Shown piece after piece: positions 1 through 13,200 of a stretch of 64,000 bases of DNA. The stretch is from Gonatopus flavifemur (Eukaryota; Arthropoda; Insecta; Hymenoptera; Dryinidae). Each line of letters starts with the position of its first letter. Position 1 is the first letter of the stretch. A program made the position numbers and the translations under genes. The notes beneath the pieces are model-generated. The model did not search any database and had not been told where the DNA came from. It saw only the letters and a list, made by a program, of their open reading frames with translations. The stretch covers positions 3,896,001 through 3,960,000 of the forward strand of contig JAFFJZ010000017.1 in assembly GCA_018340375.1 (NCBI GenBank), given 5' to 3'.

Positions 1-1124
1 AAAAAGAAGTGAAACCCCCAAAAAAAACTCCAAAAAAGTAAAAAAATAACGCCAAGCACATGAAAATCCCAAAAACAAAGAATACTAAAATCTAAAAACA
101 CATTCTAAAGGAAAATTTCACTGCATTCAGAATTTCGAGGGGATATCAAAGGATATGCTTCATTTGAAAAAAAAAAGATACGAAATCAATATGAGCGACC
201 AAGTACATTGGTTATCCAAAGGATATGTGAAAGATTTTTGGTATATTGTAACTTCAGTTTGTTTAAACTGTATTGAAGGTAATTTATGATTTTCAAAAAA
301 GCATTATTGTAACAAAAAAATAAATAAAACAAGCGTATCGTTTTGCCTGTATATAGATACCAAAAAGTGAAAAAAAAGTAGAATTCCACAAAACATACAA
401 ATGTCTCACGAAAACCCCTAAAAACTCCAACACAGTAAAAAATCACGTCAAATCCCAAAAAACGTACAAACGTTTTACAATAACACTTGAAAAGAAATCC
501 TTGAAAAAAATACTTCACTCTTTCCGGAAGATTACTTGATATAACAAATATACCATTATAAGCAAAGATGTGAAAGGCAACCCTGTTTCGGAATTCGCAT
601 CAACCAGGAACACTTGGCGTGGCCGATGGTAGAAGTTTTTCGCCTTTATTATATACAAATGAATTTCTATAGAACATTGAACAAGAAATTGAAATGATAT
701 AATTTCATAAAATCTTCTTCGGGGCTTTTTGTGAGACATTTGTATGTTTCGTGTAATTCTACTGTTTTCCACTTTTTGGTATCTATATACGGGCAGAACG
801 ATACGCTTGTTTTATTTATTTTTTTAATACAATAATGCTTCTTTGAAAATCATAGATTACACTCAATACAGTTTAAACAAACTGAAGTTACAATATACCA
901 AAAATCTTTCACATATCCTTTGGATAGCCAATGTACTCGGTCTCCCATATTGATTTCATATCTTTCTTTTCTTTCAAATGGAGCATATCCTTTGATATCC
1001 CCTCGAAATTCTGAATGCAGTGGAATTTTCCTTTAGAATGTGTTTTCAGATTTTTGTATTCTTTGTTTTTGGGATTTTCATGTGCTTGGCGTTATTTTTT
1101 TACTTTTTTGGAGTTTCAACTTCT
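1..1124. repeat. Palindromic foldback element, left edge at or beyond window start
   Basis: The first about 520 bases reappear reverse-complemented at about 720-1124. Both arms carry the same landmarks, for example AATAACGCCAAGCACATG at the left and its complement near 1080-1095, and GGGGATATCAAAGGATATG near 140 with its complement near 985-1005. The arms differ by scattered substitutions and small indels, so the element is not brand new. The unpaired middle is about 530-720. No coding potential is credible: the reading frames at 186-518 and 515-772 are antisense readings of the arms. The outer end reads AGAAGTTGAAACTCC. The left end runs off the window, so no target duplication can be checked. 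Confidence 0.75.
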
Positions 1125-1599
1125 GTCCCGGTGGAGATAATGGGATAGTTTCCCTTTAAATTCAACGGGGGGAACAGAATCTACCATACTAGGAGGATGA
1201 GAAGTCCTCAATCTTGATGAAGGGGGCGATGGGGGGGGCGAAAATCTTGAAAGAGGTGGGGAGGCTTGCGATAGCTCATTTGATGGGGATTTTCACCTCA
1301 AATACAGCCGTTTTTTGTTTTTTGGAATGGGTCAATTTTTCGTCGAATTATATGACCACTCGAAGATTGTTCTAGGAGCAGTCAGAGCCGGTGTAAACCT
1401 TCTTAACTCCCCATTGGATGAAGATCTTTGGATGTTATTTCTAAATCAAATGGGGGGGGGGGCGCATGATGTATCATTCTAGGGAAGTGGATCCCCGAAA
1501 TCAATCGGAAATAATGGATGACAATGGATCGATCAACAAATCAAGATAAATAAGGAATAAGTGTAGAGGATTGACACATTACATAGCCCCTAGCCAAAG

Positions 1600-2275
1600 T
1601 AAATTGCTGATAAACATTAGGTAACAATCGGGATAATTGTTCAGATTTGTCTCCAATTGTTGGTAGAGTTATTATTTTCTAAAAAAACGCATTTGGAAAA
1701 GTTTGTTAATTTCAACAAAAGAAAGACAAATTTTTTTTGTTCATTTTTTAAAAATTTGTTTGTTTTTTGTTAATTTTTTGGTAATTCTTGTTAGAATTGC
1801 TGCTTCATTTTTATAATCGGTTACTCAGGAAAACTTGGAATATCGCGCTTCCACGTCAAGCAATTGTTAATAAACATCAGTTAACAGTCGCGAAAATTGA
1901 TGAATTGTGTCTGGACCCGGGGGGGGGGGGGTACTATCTTCCAAAACAATGCATTTGCAGAAGTGACCAAAAATTCCTACTTAGTTGTCATGATTGTTTA
2001 CTGAGAAAAACTTGGACGATCATGATTCCAACTCTAGAAACGGTTAAAAAGCATTGGTTAAAAATCCCGATCATTGATGAGATGTGTCTTGAATTGTTGG
2101 TAGGGTTATCACCTTGAATCGGAATGCATTAGGGAAAATTAACAAACATTCCTGATCAGTTTTCATGACCTTTTACTGAAGAACATTTGGTATATCGCCA
2201 TTCCAACTCAAGGAATCATTAGTAGACATTAGTGACCGATCACGATAATTGATAAATTGTGTCTGGAATTGTATC
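1600..2275. repeat. Degenerate tandem repeat, unit about 175 bp, about 3.7 copies
   Basis: The phrase TTACTGAGAAAAACTTGG and variants of it begin successive units near 1821, 1996 and 2172. Other block landmarks recur at the same interval: a run like GATTCCAACTCTAGAAAC, a GATCATTGATGAG-like run, and GAATTGTTGGTAGGGTTAT. A partial unit lies at 1600-1720. Copies are strongly diverged from each other. One unit carries a 12-13 base G run near 1920. The repeat lies between the long inverted repeats of the surrounding element. The frame at 1788-2117 is a chance reading through it. Confidence 0.7.
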
Positions 2276-2518
2276 CCCCCATGGGAGTGAGAATTCATAA
2301 CTCTGGATGGGGGCTATGAGATTTGTAGGGAAGACACAAATCTCGAATCAAATTGGGAGCTTGCGACACATCTGTAAATGGCGTTTTTTAACCCGAATCC
2401 AACCGTCTCTGATTTCATGAAATCGATCGATCCTTCACCGAGATATAGCAATTCCTACATTCCAGATGTGGTTTTCCTCCATTCCCAAATAATATCCATG
2501 TTTGGGCAAACATGTGCT

Positions 2519-2740
2519 TTAGTGTGGGACTAAAATGAGGTGTTCAAAATGGTTGCCCAAACATTCGATGCAGTGAGCGAGACGATTATAACAACTTTCA
2601 CCTACGTTCCGCAAAATTTCAGGAGTGATGAGTGCCACTTCTTCTATTATTCTTTCACGCAACCCTTCTAAATCTTGTGCTCGATTTTGATAAACCCGAT
2701 TTTTCAAATGTCCCCAAAGAAAAAAGTTTAATGGGTTCAA
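2519..2740 (-). pseudogene. Transposase C-terminal remnant (IS630/Tc1/mariner superfamily)
   Basis: The minus strand encodes about 73 residues that align with the C-terminus of the DD41D transposase at the right end of this window. Both have NPLNFFLWG versus TPLDFYLWG, then a basic KNRVYQNR versus KNVVYTNR segment, an arginine-rich amphipathic stretch, and a final C-IE-x-x-G-x-x-FEHL. Only the segment after the catalytic triad survives; the last catalytic acid position reads N in NPLN. It is diverged from the two DD41D copies elsewhere and so probably derives from a related, older family. It sits inside the 1125-3532 element and cannot be functional. Confidence 0.75.
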
Positions 2741-3791
2741 ATCAGGAGAACGGGAGGGGGGGGGGGGGGTGGTGTTCGAGAATTATCAAGAATGTCGAAA
2801 ACAATCAAATTTGTCCGAGAATATTCAAGAATTATCGAGAACAAGCCAATTCATCCGTAAATGTTCGAGAATTGTCGAAAGTATCGTAAAATGATGGGAA
2901 ATGATCGAAAGTAGCCAGAATCTGTGAAGAACACAAAAAAAAATCAAATTATGATTCGGATGAACAGGTGAGAAACACTTGTGAAAAATCCTGAATCAAC
3001 AGTTTTAGGAACGTTATAAGGCGAGTGCGGCGTGGAACGCTGGTATGAGAAAGTTGGAGGGGGGACTTTGGCTAGGGGGCTACGTAATGTGTGCAATCCT
3101 TCTACACTTATTTCTCATTTATCTTTATTTGTTGATGAATCCATTATTATTCATCATTTCCGATTGTTTTCAGGAATCCACTTCCCTAGAATGATACATC
3201 ATGCCCCCCTCCATTTGATTAAAAAATAACATCCAAAGATCTTCATCTGATGGGGAGTTAGGAAGGTTTACAGAACTGACTGCTTCCAGAACAATCTTCG
3301 AGTGGTCATAATTCAACGAAAAATTGACCGATTTCAAAAAACAAGAAACGGCTATGTTTGGGCTGAAAATCCCCATCAAATAAGCTATCGCAAGCCTCCC
3401 CAACTCATTCAAGATTTTCGCCCCCCCCCATCGCCCCCTTCAAGATTAAGGACTTCTCATTATCCTGGTATGGTAGATTCTGTTCCCCCGTTGAATTGAA
3501 AACAAATTATCCCATTATCTCCACCCGTTCAGGAGTTATTAGGGTGTATCCAGACCTTTGCACCACCCTTATAAGGGAAAAAACTCAATTAGAAGAATCT
3601 CATCTTTGCGTTCAGATGACATATGAAACTTCTCCGTTTCTCTGGGTGGAATATCATGAAGGTAAAATGATGATTAGTTTGAAAAGAAAGGAAATATTAT
3701 TATGCAGAAATTAATGTGAAAAATATTCCACTAATTTCAATCAGTTGCATTCCACTGCATAATCGGTGAACAGTCGCTGATTAACAGTATA

Positions 3792-4453
3792 CAGGTTGAG
3801 GCATTTATCTTGAGACAACTAAATATCTTGGTGGGATCACTTTTTTTTGGAAAATGTTTCATACAAAAGTTGTTATACAAAGAGGGGGCCACAAAACTAC
3901 GATATCGGTTTCATCATAGATGGCGTTATGATCGATTAAAATGGGGTCAACATCATTTTTTTAAACGGGAACCCCCACTTTTTATTGCATATCTTGTTTC
4001 CATTTGAAAAATTGCAGTTGACCTCATTTTTACCGACCCCAGCGCCATCTACTATGGAACTGATATCGCCATTGTGTCGTCCCCTCTCTTAACAACAACA
4101 TTCGAATGAGATATTTCGGCTCTTGGATGCATTCCACAAGATATTCGCATATTGTTTCATAGACTTTATTTTTCATCGATTGTGGCTCCATCTTCGAGAA
4201 TTTAGAAAAACGTTTCAAGCAAAAGTTACTCAGTTTTTTGCGTGGAATCAGAATATGCAATAAAAAGTGGGGGTTCCCGTTTAAAAAAATGATGTTGACC
4301 CCATTTTAATCGATCATAACGCCATCTATGATGAAACTGATATCGTAGTTTTGTGGCCCCCTCTTTGTATAAAAACTTTTGTATGAAACATTTTCCAAAA
4401 AAAAGTGATCCCACCAAGATATTTAGTTGTCTCAAGATAAATGCCTCACCCTA
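3792..4453. mobile_element. 662-bp palindromic MITE flanked by TA, abutting the DD41D element
   Basis: The left arm (3792-about 4000) and right arm (about 4255-4453) are inverted copies that share GAGGCATTTATCTTGAGAC, GGTGGGATCACTTTTTTTT and GAACCCCCACTTTTTATTGC. The central 250 bases include a third, degraded copy of the arm motif (about 4035-4075). The left flank is TA (3790-3791). The right flank is CA (4454-4455), which is also the left flank of the DD41D transposon, so the MITE apparently inserted exactly into that transposon's TA target duplication. The two mirrored reading frames at 3810-4007 and 4226-4435 come from the arms and are not genes. Confidence 0.8.
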
Positions 4454-4932
4454 CACAGGGCGTCCCATTTGAAACAGGACAGCTGAATAACTCTTCAGGG
4501 AATGGAGGGGGAAAAAAATTGTTCAAATAAAAGTTGTAGGGTTCGAAGGGGGCCATAATATGGTGACCTTGAATTTGACCTTGAGGTCAATTTTGAGCAT
4601 AATTGATGGTCACAGTATGTTTTTTCGAATGGAAAACCCTACGTTCGACCTCAGAAATGGAAAGAGTGGAAAATTTTACGTCTGAATATGTTAACATATC
4701 AGGTCATTCAGAGGTCATTTGAAGGCCAAATAACCATTTTCTATGGATTTTCACGGAAAAGCCTCAAACGAGTTGTTTCTCTGACCAAAGTTATTAAAGT
4801 TAAAGTGAAACCCCACGTCTCGACCTTGAATTGAAAGTAAACAGAACTAACCTTCAGAGTTTATTCTTCATATCAGTACGAAAATGATCATTAAGAAGTT
4901 TTCATCGTTTACGGTGTAAGTGCGGGTTTAAA

Positions 4933-5334
4933 ATGGTTTATTCACCTAACGAATGTGTTGATATTTTAATGATCTTGGGTGAGTGTCGCGGAGTGTATCA
5001 AAGAGCGTCACGATTGTACAGAGAGCGGTTTGCAGATCGGCAGCATCATCCTTCTCCAGAAGTCATTCGCCAAGTTGGAAGAAATTGTCGACAAGGAAGG
5101 ATTGGTCAACGCCGAAACAATCAAGGTTTCAACTTTAACGACCCTCGATGCGTTGCTGTTTTAGCAATAAAACACATGGATCCTCATGTTAGTTTACGTG
5201 ATATTGAACGCGATTTGGGTATTCCACGCAGTACGGCACACAGAATTCTACAAGCTGCTCAATATCATCCGTACCACATCACATTGACCCAAGAATTATC
5301 TATTTATTATATATGCAGAATCGGGTTAACTTTT
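4933..5334 (+). pseudogene. DD41D transposase, N-terminal part (copy A)
   Basis: Residues 1-123 match copy B at 62519 almost residue for residue: an N-terminal helix-turn-helix region of the DUF4817 type (VYSPNECVDILMILGE, then YQRASRLYRERF) followed by a second helical DNA-binding region (VSLRDIERDLGIPRSTAHRIL). Just after codon 123 (ELS) copy B continues QQDMQNR, whereas here a short A/T-rich replacement changes the length by two bases and shifts the frame. Ten codons later the foldback element interrupts the gene. The tail of the frame beyond 5334 is foldback sequence. The rest of the gene resumes at 14066. Confidence 0.9.
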
Positions 5335-5476
5335 GTGTCTGTGAAGTTGGCATATCAAATGTCAGCATCGCACAAAAAAGCACCAGTTCTAGTCGCATCC
5401 ACTATAGTTCTACAGTTCTTGATAAGTTACAACAATAGTTCCGGGTAAATTTGTGAAAAAAATCGATTTTGAAAAA

Positions 5477-5990
5477 ATGATATGCTAAGTTCTTCTACAA
5501 TATGACAGCATCGCAGGGAAAATGGATGGGAATGGACTGTATCTCGGAGTTCTAGGGATGATTGGGATGCGAGGATGTCAAAACAAGGGAGTTCTAATGC
5601 TAGAAGTGCTTGGGAAATTTTTTTCAGGGATTAAATGGAATGATATGCTGAGTTCTTCTACAATATGACAGCATCGCAGGGGTGATGGAAGGAAATTGAC
5701 TATATCTAGGAGTTCTAGGGATGATTGGGATGCGAGGATGTCAAAACAAGGGAGTTCTGATGCTAGGAATGCTTAAGAAATTTTTTTCGGGAATTAAATG
5801 AGGAGACATGAGGAGTTCTTCTACGATGTAGTAGCAGCGCAGGTGAAACCGCTGGAAGTGGACTATATTTCGGAGTTCTACGGCTGGTTGGCATGTGAGG
5901 ATGTCAAGGAACGGGAGTTCTGATGTTGGGAGTAATAGGAGAATTTTGTTCGGAGAATGATTGAGAGCATATGCTGAGATCTTATACGAT
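5477..5990. repeat. About 163-bp tandem repeat in foldback left arm (mirrored at about 13400-13925)
   Basis: Units begin near 5477, 5640 and 5804 with ATATGCTGAGTTCTTCTACA-like sequence, followed by a GCATCGCAGG block, GGAGTTCTAGGGATGATT, and GATGTCAAAACAAGGGAGTT. The third and a partial fourth unit are progressively diverged and lead into the 31-bp array. The mirror image lies in the right arm. The frames at 5741-6133 and 13267-13659 encode the same 130-residue reading because they are the two inverted copies of this zone; they have no recognisable protein features and I do not count them as genes. Confidence 0.75.
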
Positions 5991-6054
5991 ATGGGGGAGC
6001 GCGGGTGAGAGCTATGGAGATAGACTATATCACAAAGCTCTAGAGATGATATAT

Positions 6055-9000
6055 CCTGATAAGGATATCCTAGAAAATCGGTAGTTCTGAGCAGCATGTC
6101 ATTGGGAATCGATAGTGCTGTGCAGCATATCATTGGAAATCAGTAGTTTTGACCAGCAGATCATTGATAATCGATGGTTCTGATGAGCATATCCTAGAAA
6201 ACCGATAGTTTTGATCAGCATATCTCAGAGAATCGGGAGTTCCGACCAGAATATCATTGAGAATCGAGAGTTCTGATCAGCATATCCTAGAGAATCGATA
6301 GTACTGACCAGCATATCATTAAAAATCGATAGTTCTGACCAGCATATCGTTGAATATCAACAGTTCTGACCAGCAAATCATTGGGAATCAATTGTTCTGA
6401 TCAGCATATCACGGAAAATCGATAGTTCTGACCAGCATATCATAGAAAATCGATAGTTCTGACCAGCATATCATGGAGAATCGATAGTTCTGACCAGCAT
6501 ATCATAGAAAATTAATAGTTCTGACCAGCATATCATAGAAAATCGATAGTTCTGACCAGCATATCATAGAGGATCGACAGTTCTGACCAGGATATCATGG
6601 GAAATGGAGAGTTCTGATGAGCATATCATAGAAGATCGATACTTCTGACCAGCATATCATAGAAAATCGATATGTCTCACTAGCATATCATGGGAAATCA
6701 ATAGTTCTGACCAGCATATCATAGTGAATCGATAGTTCTGACCAGCATATCATAGAGAATGAAGAGTTCTGATGAGCATATCATAGAAAATCGATAGTTC
6801 TGACCAGCATATCATAGAAAATGAATAGTTCTGACCAGCATATCATAGAAAATCGATAGTTCTGATCAGCATATCATAGAGAATCGATAGTTCTGACCAG
6901 CATATCATAGAAAATCGATAGTTCTGACCAGCATATCATGGAGAATCGATAGTTCTGACCAGCATATCATAGAAAATAAATAGTTCTGACCAGCATATCA
7001 TAGAAAATCGATAGTTCTGACCAGCATATCATAGAGAATGGAGAGTTCTGATGAGCATATCATAGAAAATCGATACTTCTGACCAGCATATCATAGAGAA
7101 TGAAGAGTTCTGATGAGCATATCATGGGAAATCAATAGTTCTGACCAGCATATCATAGTGAATCGATAGTTCCGACCAGAATATCATTGAGAATCGAGAG
7201 TTCTGATCAGCATATCCTAGAGAATCGATAGTACTGACCAGCATATCATTAAAAATCGATAGTTCTGACCAGCATATCGTTGAATATCAACAGTTCTGAC
7301 CAGCAAATCATTGGGAATCAATTGTTCTGATCAGCATATCACGGAAAATCGATAGTTCTGACCAGCATATCATAGAAAATCGATAGTTCTGACCAGCATA
7401 TCATGGAGAATCGATAGTTCTGACCAGCATATCATAGAAAATTAATAGTTCTGACCAGCATATCATAGAAAATCGATAGTTCTGACCAGCATATCATAGA
7501 GGATCGACAGTTCTGACCAGGATATCATGGGAAATGGAGAGTTCTGATGAGCATATCATAGAAGATCGATACTTCTGACCAGCATATCATAGAAAATCGA
7601 TATGTCTCACTAGCATATCATGGGAAATCAATAGTTCCGACCAGCATATCATAGTGAATCGATAGTTCTGACCAGCATATCATAGAGAATGAAGAGTTCT
7701 GATGAGCATATCATAGAAAATCGATAGTTCTGACCAGCATATCATAGAAAATGAATAGTTCTGACCAGCATATCATAGAAAATCGATAGTTCTGATCAGC
7801 ATATCATAGAGAATCGATAGTTCTAACCAGCATATCATAGAAAATCGATAGTTCTGACCAGCATATCATGGAGAATCGATAGTTCTGACCAGCATATCAT
7901 AGAAAATAAATAGTTCTGACCAGCATATCATAGAAAATCGATAGTTCTGACCAGCATATCATAGAGAATGGAGAGTTCTGATGAGCATATCATAGAAAAT
8001 CGATACTTCTGACCAGCATATCATAGAGAATGAAGAGTTCTGATGAGCATATCATGGGAAATCAATAGTTCTGACCAGCATATCATAGTGAATCGATAGT
8101 TCTGACCAGCATATCATAGAGAATGAAGAGTTCTGATGAGCATATCATAGAAAATCGATAGTTCTGACCAGCATATCATAGAAAATGAATAGTTCTGACC
8201 AGCATATCATAGAAAATCGATAGTTCTGAGCAGCATATCATGGAAAATCAATAGTTTCGACCAGCATATCATGGAAAATCGATAGTTCTGATCGGCATAT
8301 CATAGAAAATCAAGAGTTCTGACCAGCATATCATAGAAAATCGATAGTTCTGACCAGCATATCATGGAAAATCAATAGTTCTGACCAGCATATCATAGAA
8401 AATCGATAGTTCTGACCAGGATATCATGGAAATTCGACATTTCTGACCAGCATGTCATAGAAAATCGATACTCCTGACCAGCATATCATATAAAATCGAT
8501 ATGTCTCACTAGTATATCATAGGAAATCAATAGTTCTGACCAGCATATCACGGAAAATCGATAGTTCTGACCAGCATATCATAGAAAATCGATAGTTCTG
8601 ACCAGCATATCATGGAGAATCGATAGTTCTGACCAGCATATCATAGAAAATTAATAGTTCTGACCAGCATATCATAGAAAATCGATAGTTCTGACCAGCA
8701 TATCATAGAGGATCGACAGTTCTGACCAGGATATCATGGGAAATGGAGAGTTCTGATGAGCATATCATAGAAGATCGATACTTCTGACCAGCATATCATA
8801 GAAACCGATATGTCTCACTAGCATATCATGGGAAATCAATAGTTCTGACCAGCATATCATAGTGAATCGATAGTTCTGACCAGCATATCATAGAGAATGA
8901 AGAGTTCTGATGAGCATATCATAGAAAATCGATAGTTCTGACCAGCATATCATAGAAAATGAATAGTTCTGACCAGCATATCATAGAAAATCGATAGTTC

Positions 9001-10267
9001 TGATCAGCATATCATAGAGAATCGATAGTTCTGACCAGCATATCATAGAAAATCGATAGTTCTGACCAGCATATCATGGAGAATCGATAGTTCTGACCAG
9101 CATATCATAGAAAATAAATAGTTCTGACCAGCATATCATAGAAAATCGATAGTTCTGACCAGCATATCATAGAGAATGGAGAGTTCTGATGAGCATATCA
9201 TGGGAAATCAATAGTTCTGACCAGCATATCATAGTGAATCGATAGTTCCGACCAGAATATCATTGAGAATCGAGAGTTCTGATCAGCATATCCTAGAGAA
9301 TCGATAGTACTGACCAGCATATCATTAAAAATCAACAGTTCTGACCAGCAAATCATTGGGAATCAATTGTTCTGATCAGCATATCACGGAAAATCGATAG
9401 TTCTGACCAGCATATCATAGAAAATCGATAGTTCTGACCAGCATATCATGGAGAATCGATAGTTCTGACCAGCATATCATAGAAAATTAATAGTTCTGAC
9501 CAGCATATCATAGAAAATCGATAGTTCTGACCAGCATATCATAGAGGATCGACAGTTCTGACCAGGATATCATGGGAAATGGAGAGTTCTGATGAGCATA
9601 TCATAGAAGATCGATACTTCTGACCAGCATATCATAGAAAATCGATATGTCTCACTAGCATATCATGGGAAATCAATAGTTCCGACCAGCATATCATAGT
9701 GAATCGATAGTTCTGACCAGCATATCATAGAGAATGAAGAGTTCTGATGAGCATATCATAGAAAATCGATAGTTCTGACCAGCATATCATAGAAAATGAA
9801 TAGTTCTGACCAGCATATCATAGAGAATGAAGAGTTCTGATGAGCATATCATGGGAAATCAATAGTTCTGACCAGCATATCATAGTGAATCGATAGTTCT
9901 GACCAGCATATCATAGAGAATGAAGAGTTCTGATGAGCATATCATAGAAAATCGATAGTTCTGACCAGGATATCATGGAAATTCGACAGTTCTGACCAGC
10001 ATGTCATAGAAAATCGATACTCCTGACCAGCATATCATATAAAATCGATATGTCTCACTAGTATATCATAGGAAATCAATAGTTCTGACCAGCATATCAT
10101 AGTGAATCGATAGTTCTGACCAGCATATCATAGAGAATGAAGAGTTCTGATGAGCATATCATGGAAAATCGATAGTTCTGACCAGCATATCATGGAGAAT
10201 CGATAGTACTGACCAGCATATCATAGAAAATTAATAGTTCTGATCGGCATATCATAGAAAATCGACT
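6055..10267 (+). repeat. 31-bp satellite array, left arm of foldback element
   Basis: The unit is close to ATCATAGAAAATCGATAG followed by TTCTGACCAGCAT, 31 bp, repeated for about 4.2 kb (about 135 units by length). Variants are reused in blocks. For example, TCCGACCAGAATATC occurs at 6241 and 7171 (exactly 930 bp, 30 units apart) and again at 9247 (about 67 units later). The ATATGTCTCACTAG variant occurs near 6670 and 7600, also 930 bp apart. This is a higher-order repeat. Units are mostly 80-100% identical to each other. Confidence 0.92.
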
Positions 10268-10272
10268 ATCGA

Positions 10273-13200
10273 AAAAAACTATCGATTTTCTATGATATGC
10301 TGGTCAGAACTATTGATTTTCCACGATATGCTGGTCAGAACTATCGATTTTGTAGGATATACTGGTCAGAACTGTCGATTTTCGATGATTTGCTGATCAG
10401 AACTATCGATTTCCAATGATATGCTGGTCGGAACTATCGTTTTCTAGGGTATGCTGATCAGAACTATGGGTAATCAATGATTTGCTGAACAGAACTGTCG
10501 ATTGTCAAGGATATGCTGGTCAGAACTTTTCATTTCTGATGATTTGCTGGTCAGAACCATCGATTCTCTATGATATACTGGTCAGAACTATTGATTTCCT
10601 ATGATATGCTCATCAGAACTCTCCACTTTCTACGATTTGCTGGTCGGAACTGTCGATTTCCTATGATATGCTGGTCAGAACTATCGATTTTCTATGATAT
10701 GCTGGTCAGAACTCTCCATTCTCCATGATATGCTGGTCAGAACTTTTCATTTTCCATGATATGCTGGTCAGAACTCTCCATTTTCCATGATATGCTGGTC
10801 AGAACTATCGATTTTCTATGATATGCTGGTCAGAACTTTTCATTTCTGATGATTTGCTGGTCAGAACCATCGATTCTCTATGATATACTGGTCAGAACTA
10901 TTAATTTCCTATGATATGCTCATCAGAACTCTCCACTTTCTATGATTTGCTGGTCAGAACTATTGATTTCCTATGATATGCTCATCAGAACTCTCCACTT
11001 TCTATGATTTGCTGGTGGGAACTGTCGATTTCCTATGATATGCTGGTGAGAACTATTGATTTTCTATGATATGCTGGTCAGAACTATCGATTTTCTATGA
11101 TATGCTCATCAGAACTCTTCATTTTCCATGATATGCTGGTCAGAACTCTCCATTTTCCATGATATTCTGGTCAGAACTATCGATTTTCTATGATATGCTG
11201 GTCAGAACTTTTCATTTCTGATGATTTGCTGGTCAGGACCATCGATTCTCTATGATATACTGGTCAGAACTATTGATTTCCTATGATATGCTCATCAGAA
11301 CTCTCCACTTTCTATGATTTGCTGGTCGGAACTGTCGATTTCCTATGATATGCTGGTGAGAACTATTGATTTTCTATGATATGCTGGTCAGAACCATCGA
11401 TTTTCTATGATATGCTCATCAGAACTCTTCATTTTCCATGATATGCTGGTCAGAACTCTCCATTTTCCATGATATTCTGGTCAGAACTATCGATTTTCTA
11501 TGATATGCTGGTCAGAACTATCGATTTTCTATGATATGCTGGTCAGAACTATCGATTTTCTATGATATGCCGATCAGAACTATCGATTTTTTATGATATG
11601 CTGGTCAGAACTATTGATTTTCCATGATATGCTGGTCAGAACTATCGATTTTCTATGATATGCTGGTCAGAACTTTTCATTTCTGATGATTTGCTGGTCA
11701 GGACCATCGATTCTCTATGATATACTGGTCAGAACTATTGATTTCCTATGATATGCTCATCAGAACTCTCCACTTTCTATGATTCGCTGGTCGGAACTGT
11801 CGATTTCCTATGATATGCTGGTGAGAACTATTGATTTTCTATGATATGCTGGTCAGAACTATCGATTTTCTATGATATGCTCATCAGAACTCTTCATTTT
11901 CCATGATATGCTGGTCAGAACTCTCCATTTTCCATGATATTCTGGTCAGAACTATCGATTTTCTATGATATGCTGGTCAGAACTATCGATTTTCTATGAT
12001 ATGCTGGTCAGAACTATCGATTTCCTATGATATGCCGATCAGAACTATCGATTTTCTATGATATGCCGATCAGAACTATCGATTTTCTATGACATGCTGG
12101 TCAGAACTGTCGAATTTCCATGATATCCTGGTCAGAACTATCGATTTTCTGTGATATGCTGGTCAGAACTATTGATCTTCCATGATATGCTGGTCAGAAC
12201 TCTCGATTTTCTATGATATGCCGATCAGAACTATCGATTTTCTATGATATGCTGGTCAGAACTATTGACTTTCTATGATATGCTGGTCAGAACTATCGAT
12301 TTTCTATGATATGCCGATCAGAACTATCGATTTTCTACGATATGCTGGTCAGAACTATTGATTTTCCATGATATGCTGGTCAGAACTATCGATTTTCTAT
12401 GATATGCTGGTCAGAACTGTCGATTTTCTATGATATGCTGGTGAGAACTATCGATTTTCTATGATATGCTCATCAGAACTCTTCATTCTCTATGATATGC
12501 TGGTCAGAACTATCGATTCACTATGATATGCTGGTCAGAACTATTGATTTCCCATGACATGCTAGTGAGACATATCGATTCTCTATGATATGCTGGTCAG
12601 AAGTATCGATTTTCTATAATATGCTCATCAGAACTCTCCATTCCCCATGATATGCTGGTCAGAACTATCGATTTTCTATGACATGTTGGTCAGAACTATT
12701 GATTTCCTATGATATGCTGGTCAGAACTATCGATTTTCTATGATATGCTGGTCAGAACTATCGATTTTCCGTGATATGCTGATCAGAACAATTGATTCCC
12801 AATGATTTGCTGGTCAGAACTGTTGATATTCAACGATATGCTGGTCAGAACTATCGATTTTTAATGATATGCTGGTCAGAACTATCGATTTTCTATGACA
12901 TGTTGGTCAGAACTATTGATTTCCTATGATATGCTGGTCAGAACTATCGATTTTCTATGATATGCTGGTCAGAACTATCGATTTTCCGTGATATGCTGAT
13001 CAGAACAATTGATTCCCAATGATTTGCTGGTCAGAACTGTTGATATTCAACGATATGCTGGTCAGAACTATCGATTTTTAATGATATGCTGGTCAGTACT
13101 ATCGATTCTCTAGGATATGCTGATCAGAACTCTCGATTCTCAATGATATGCTGGTCGGAACTCCCGATTCTCTGAGATATGCTGATCGAAACTATCGGTT

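Larger units (their letters stand above)
1125..3532. mobile_element. DNA transposon-like element with 450-480 bp terminal inverted repeats
   Basis: Bases 1125-1602 match the reverse complement of about 3065-3532 along their full length, including the outer GGTGGAGATAATGGGA and the inner CTTTGGCTAGGGGGCT. Several G or C homopolymers of 9 or more sit inside the arms (near 1456 and 3420). Between the arms lie a degenerate 175-bp tandem repeat (about 1600-2275) and a transposase C-terminal remnant on the minus strand (2519-2740). It is therefore probably a decayed Tc1/mariner-superfamily element or a composite. The termini are inferred from where the arms stop pairing. No clean target duplication was found. 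Confidence 0.65.

Noticed and set aside
186..772. Reading frames at the window start
   Set aside because: They run antisense through the arms and loop of a palindromic element and consist of low-complexity residues.
3810..4435. Mirrored 65-69 residue frames
   Set aside because: Products of the inverted arms of the 3792-4453 MITE.
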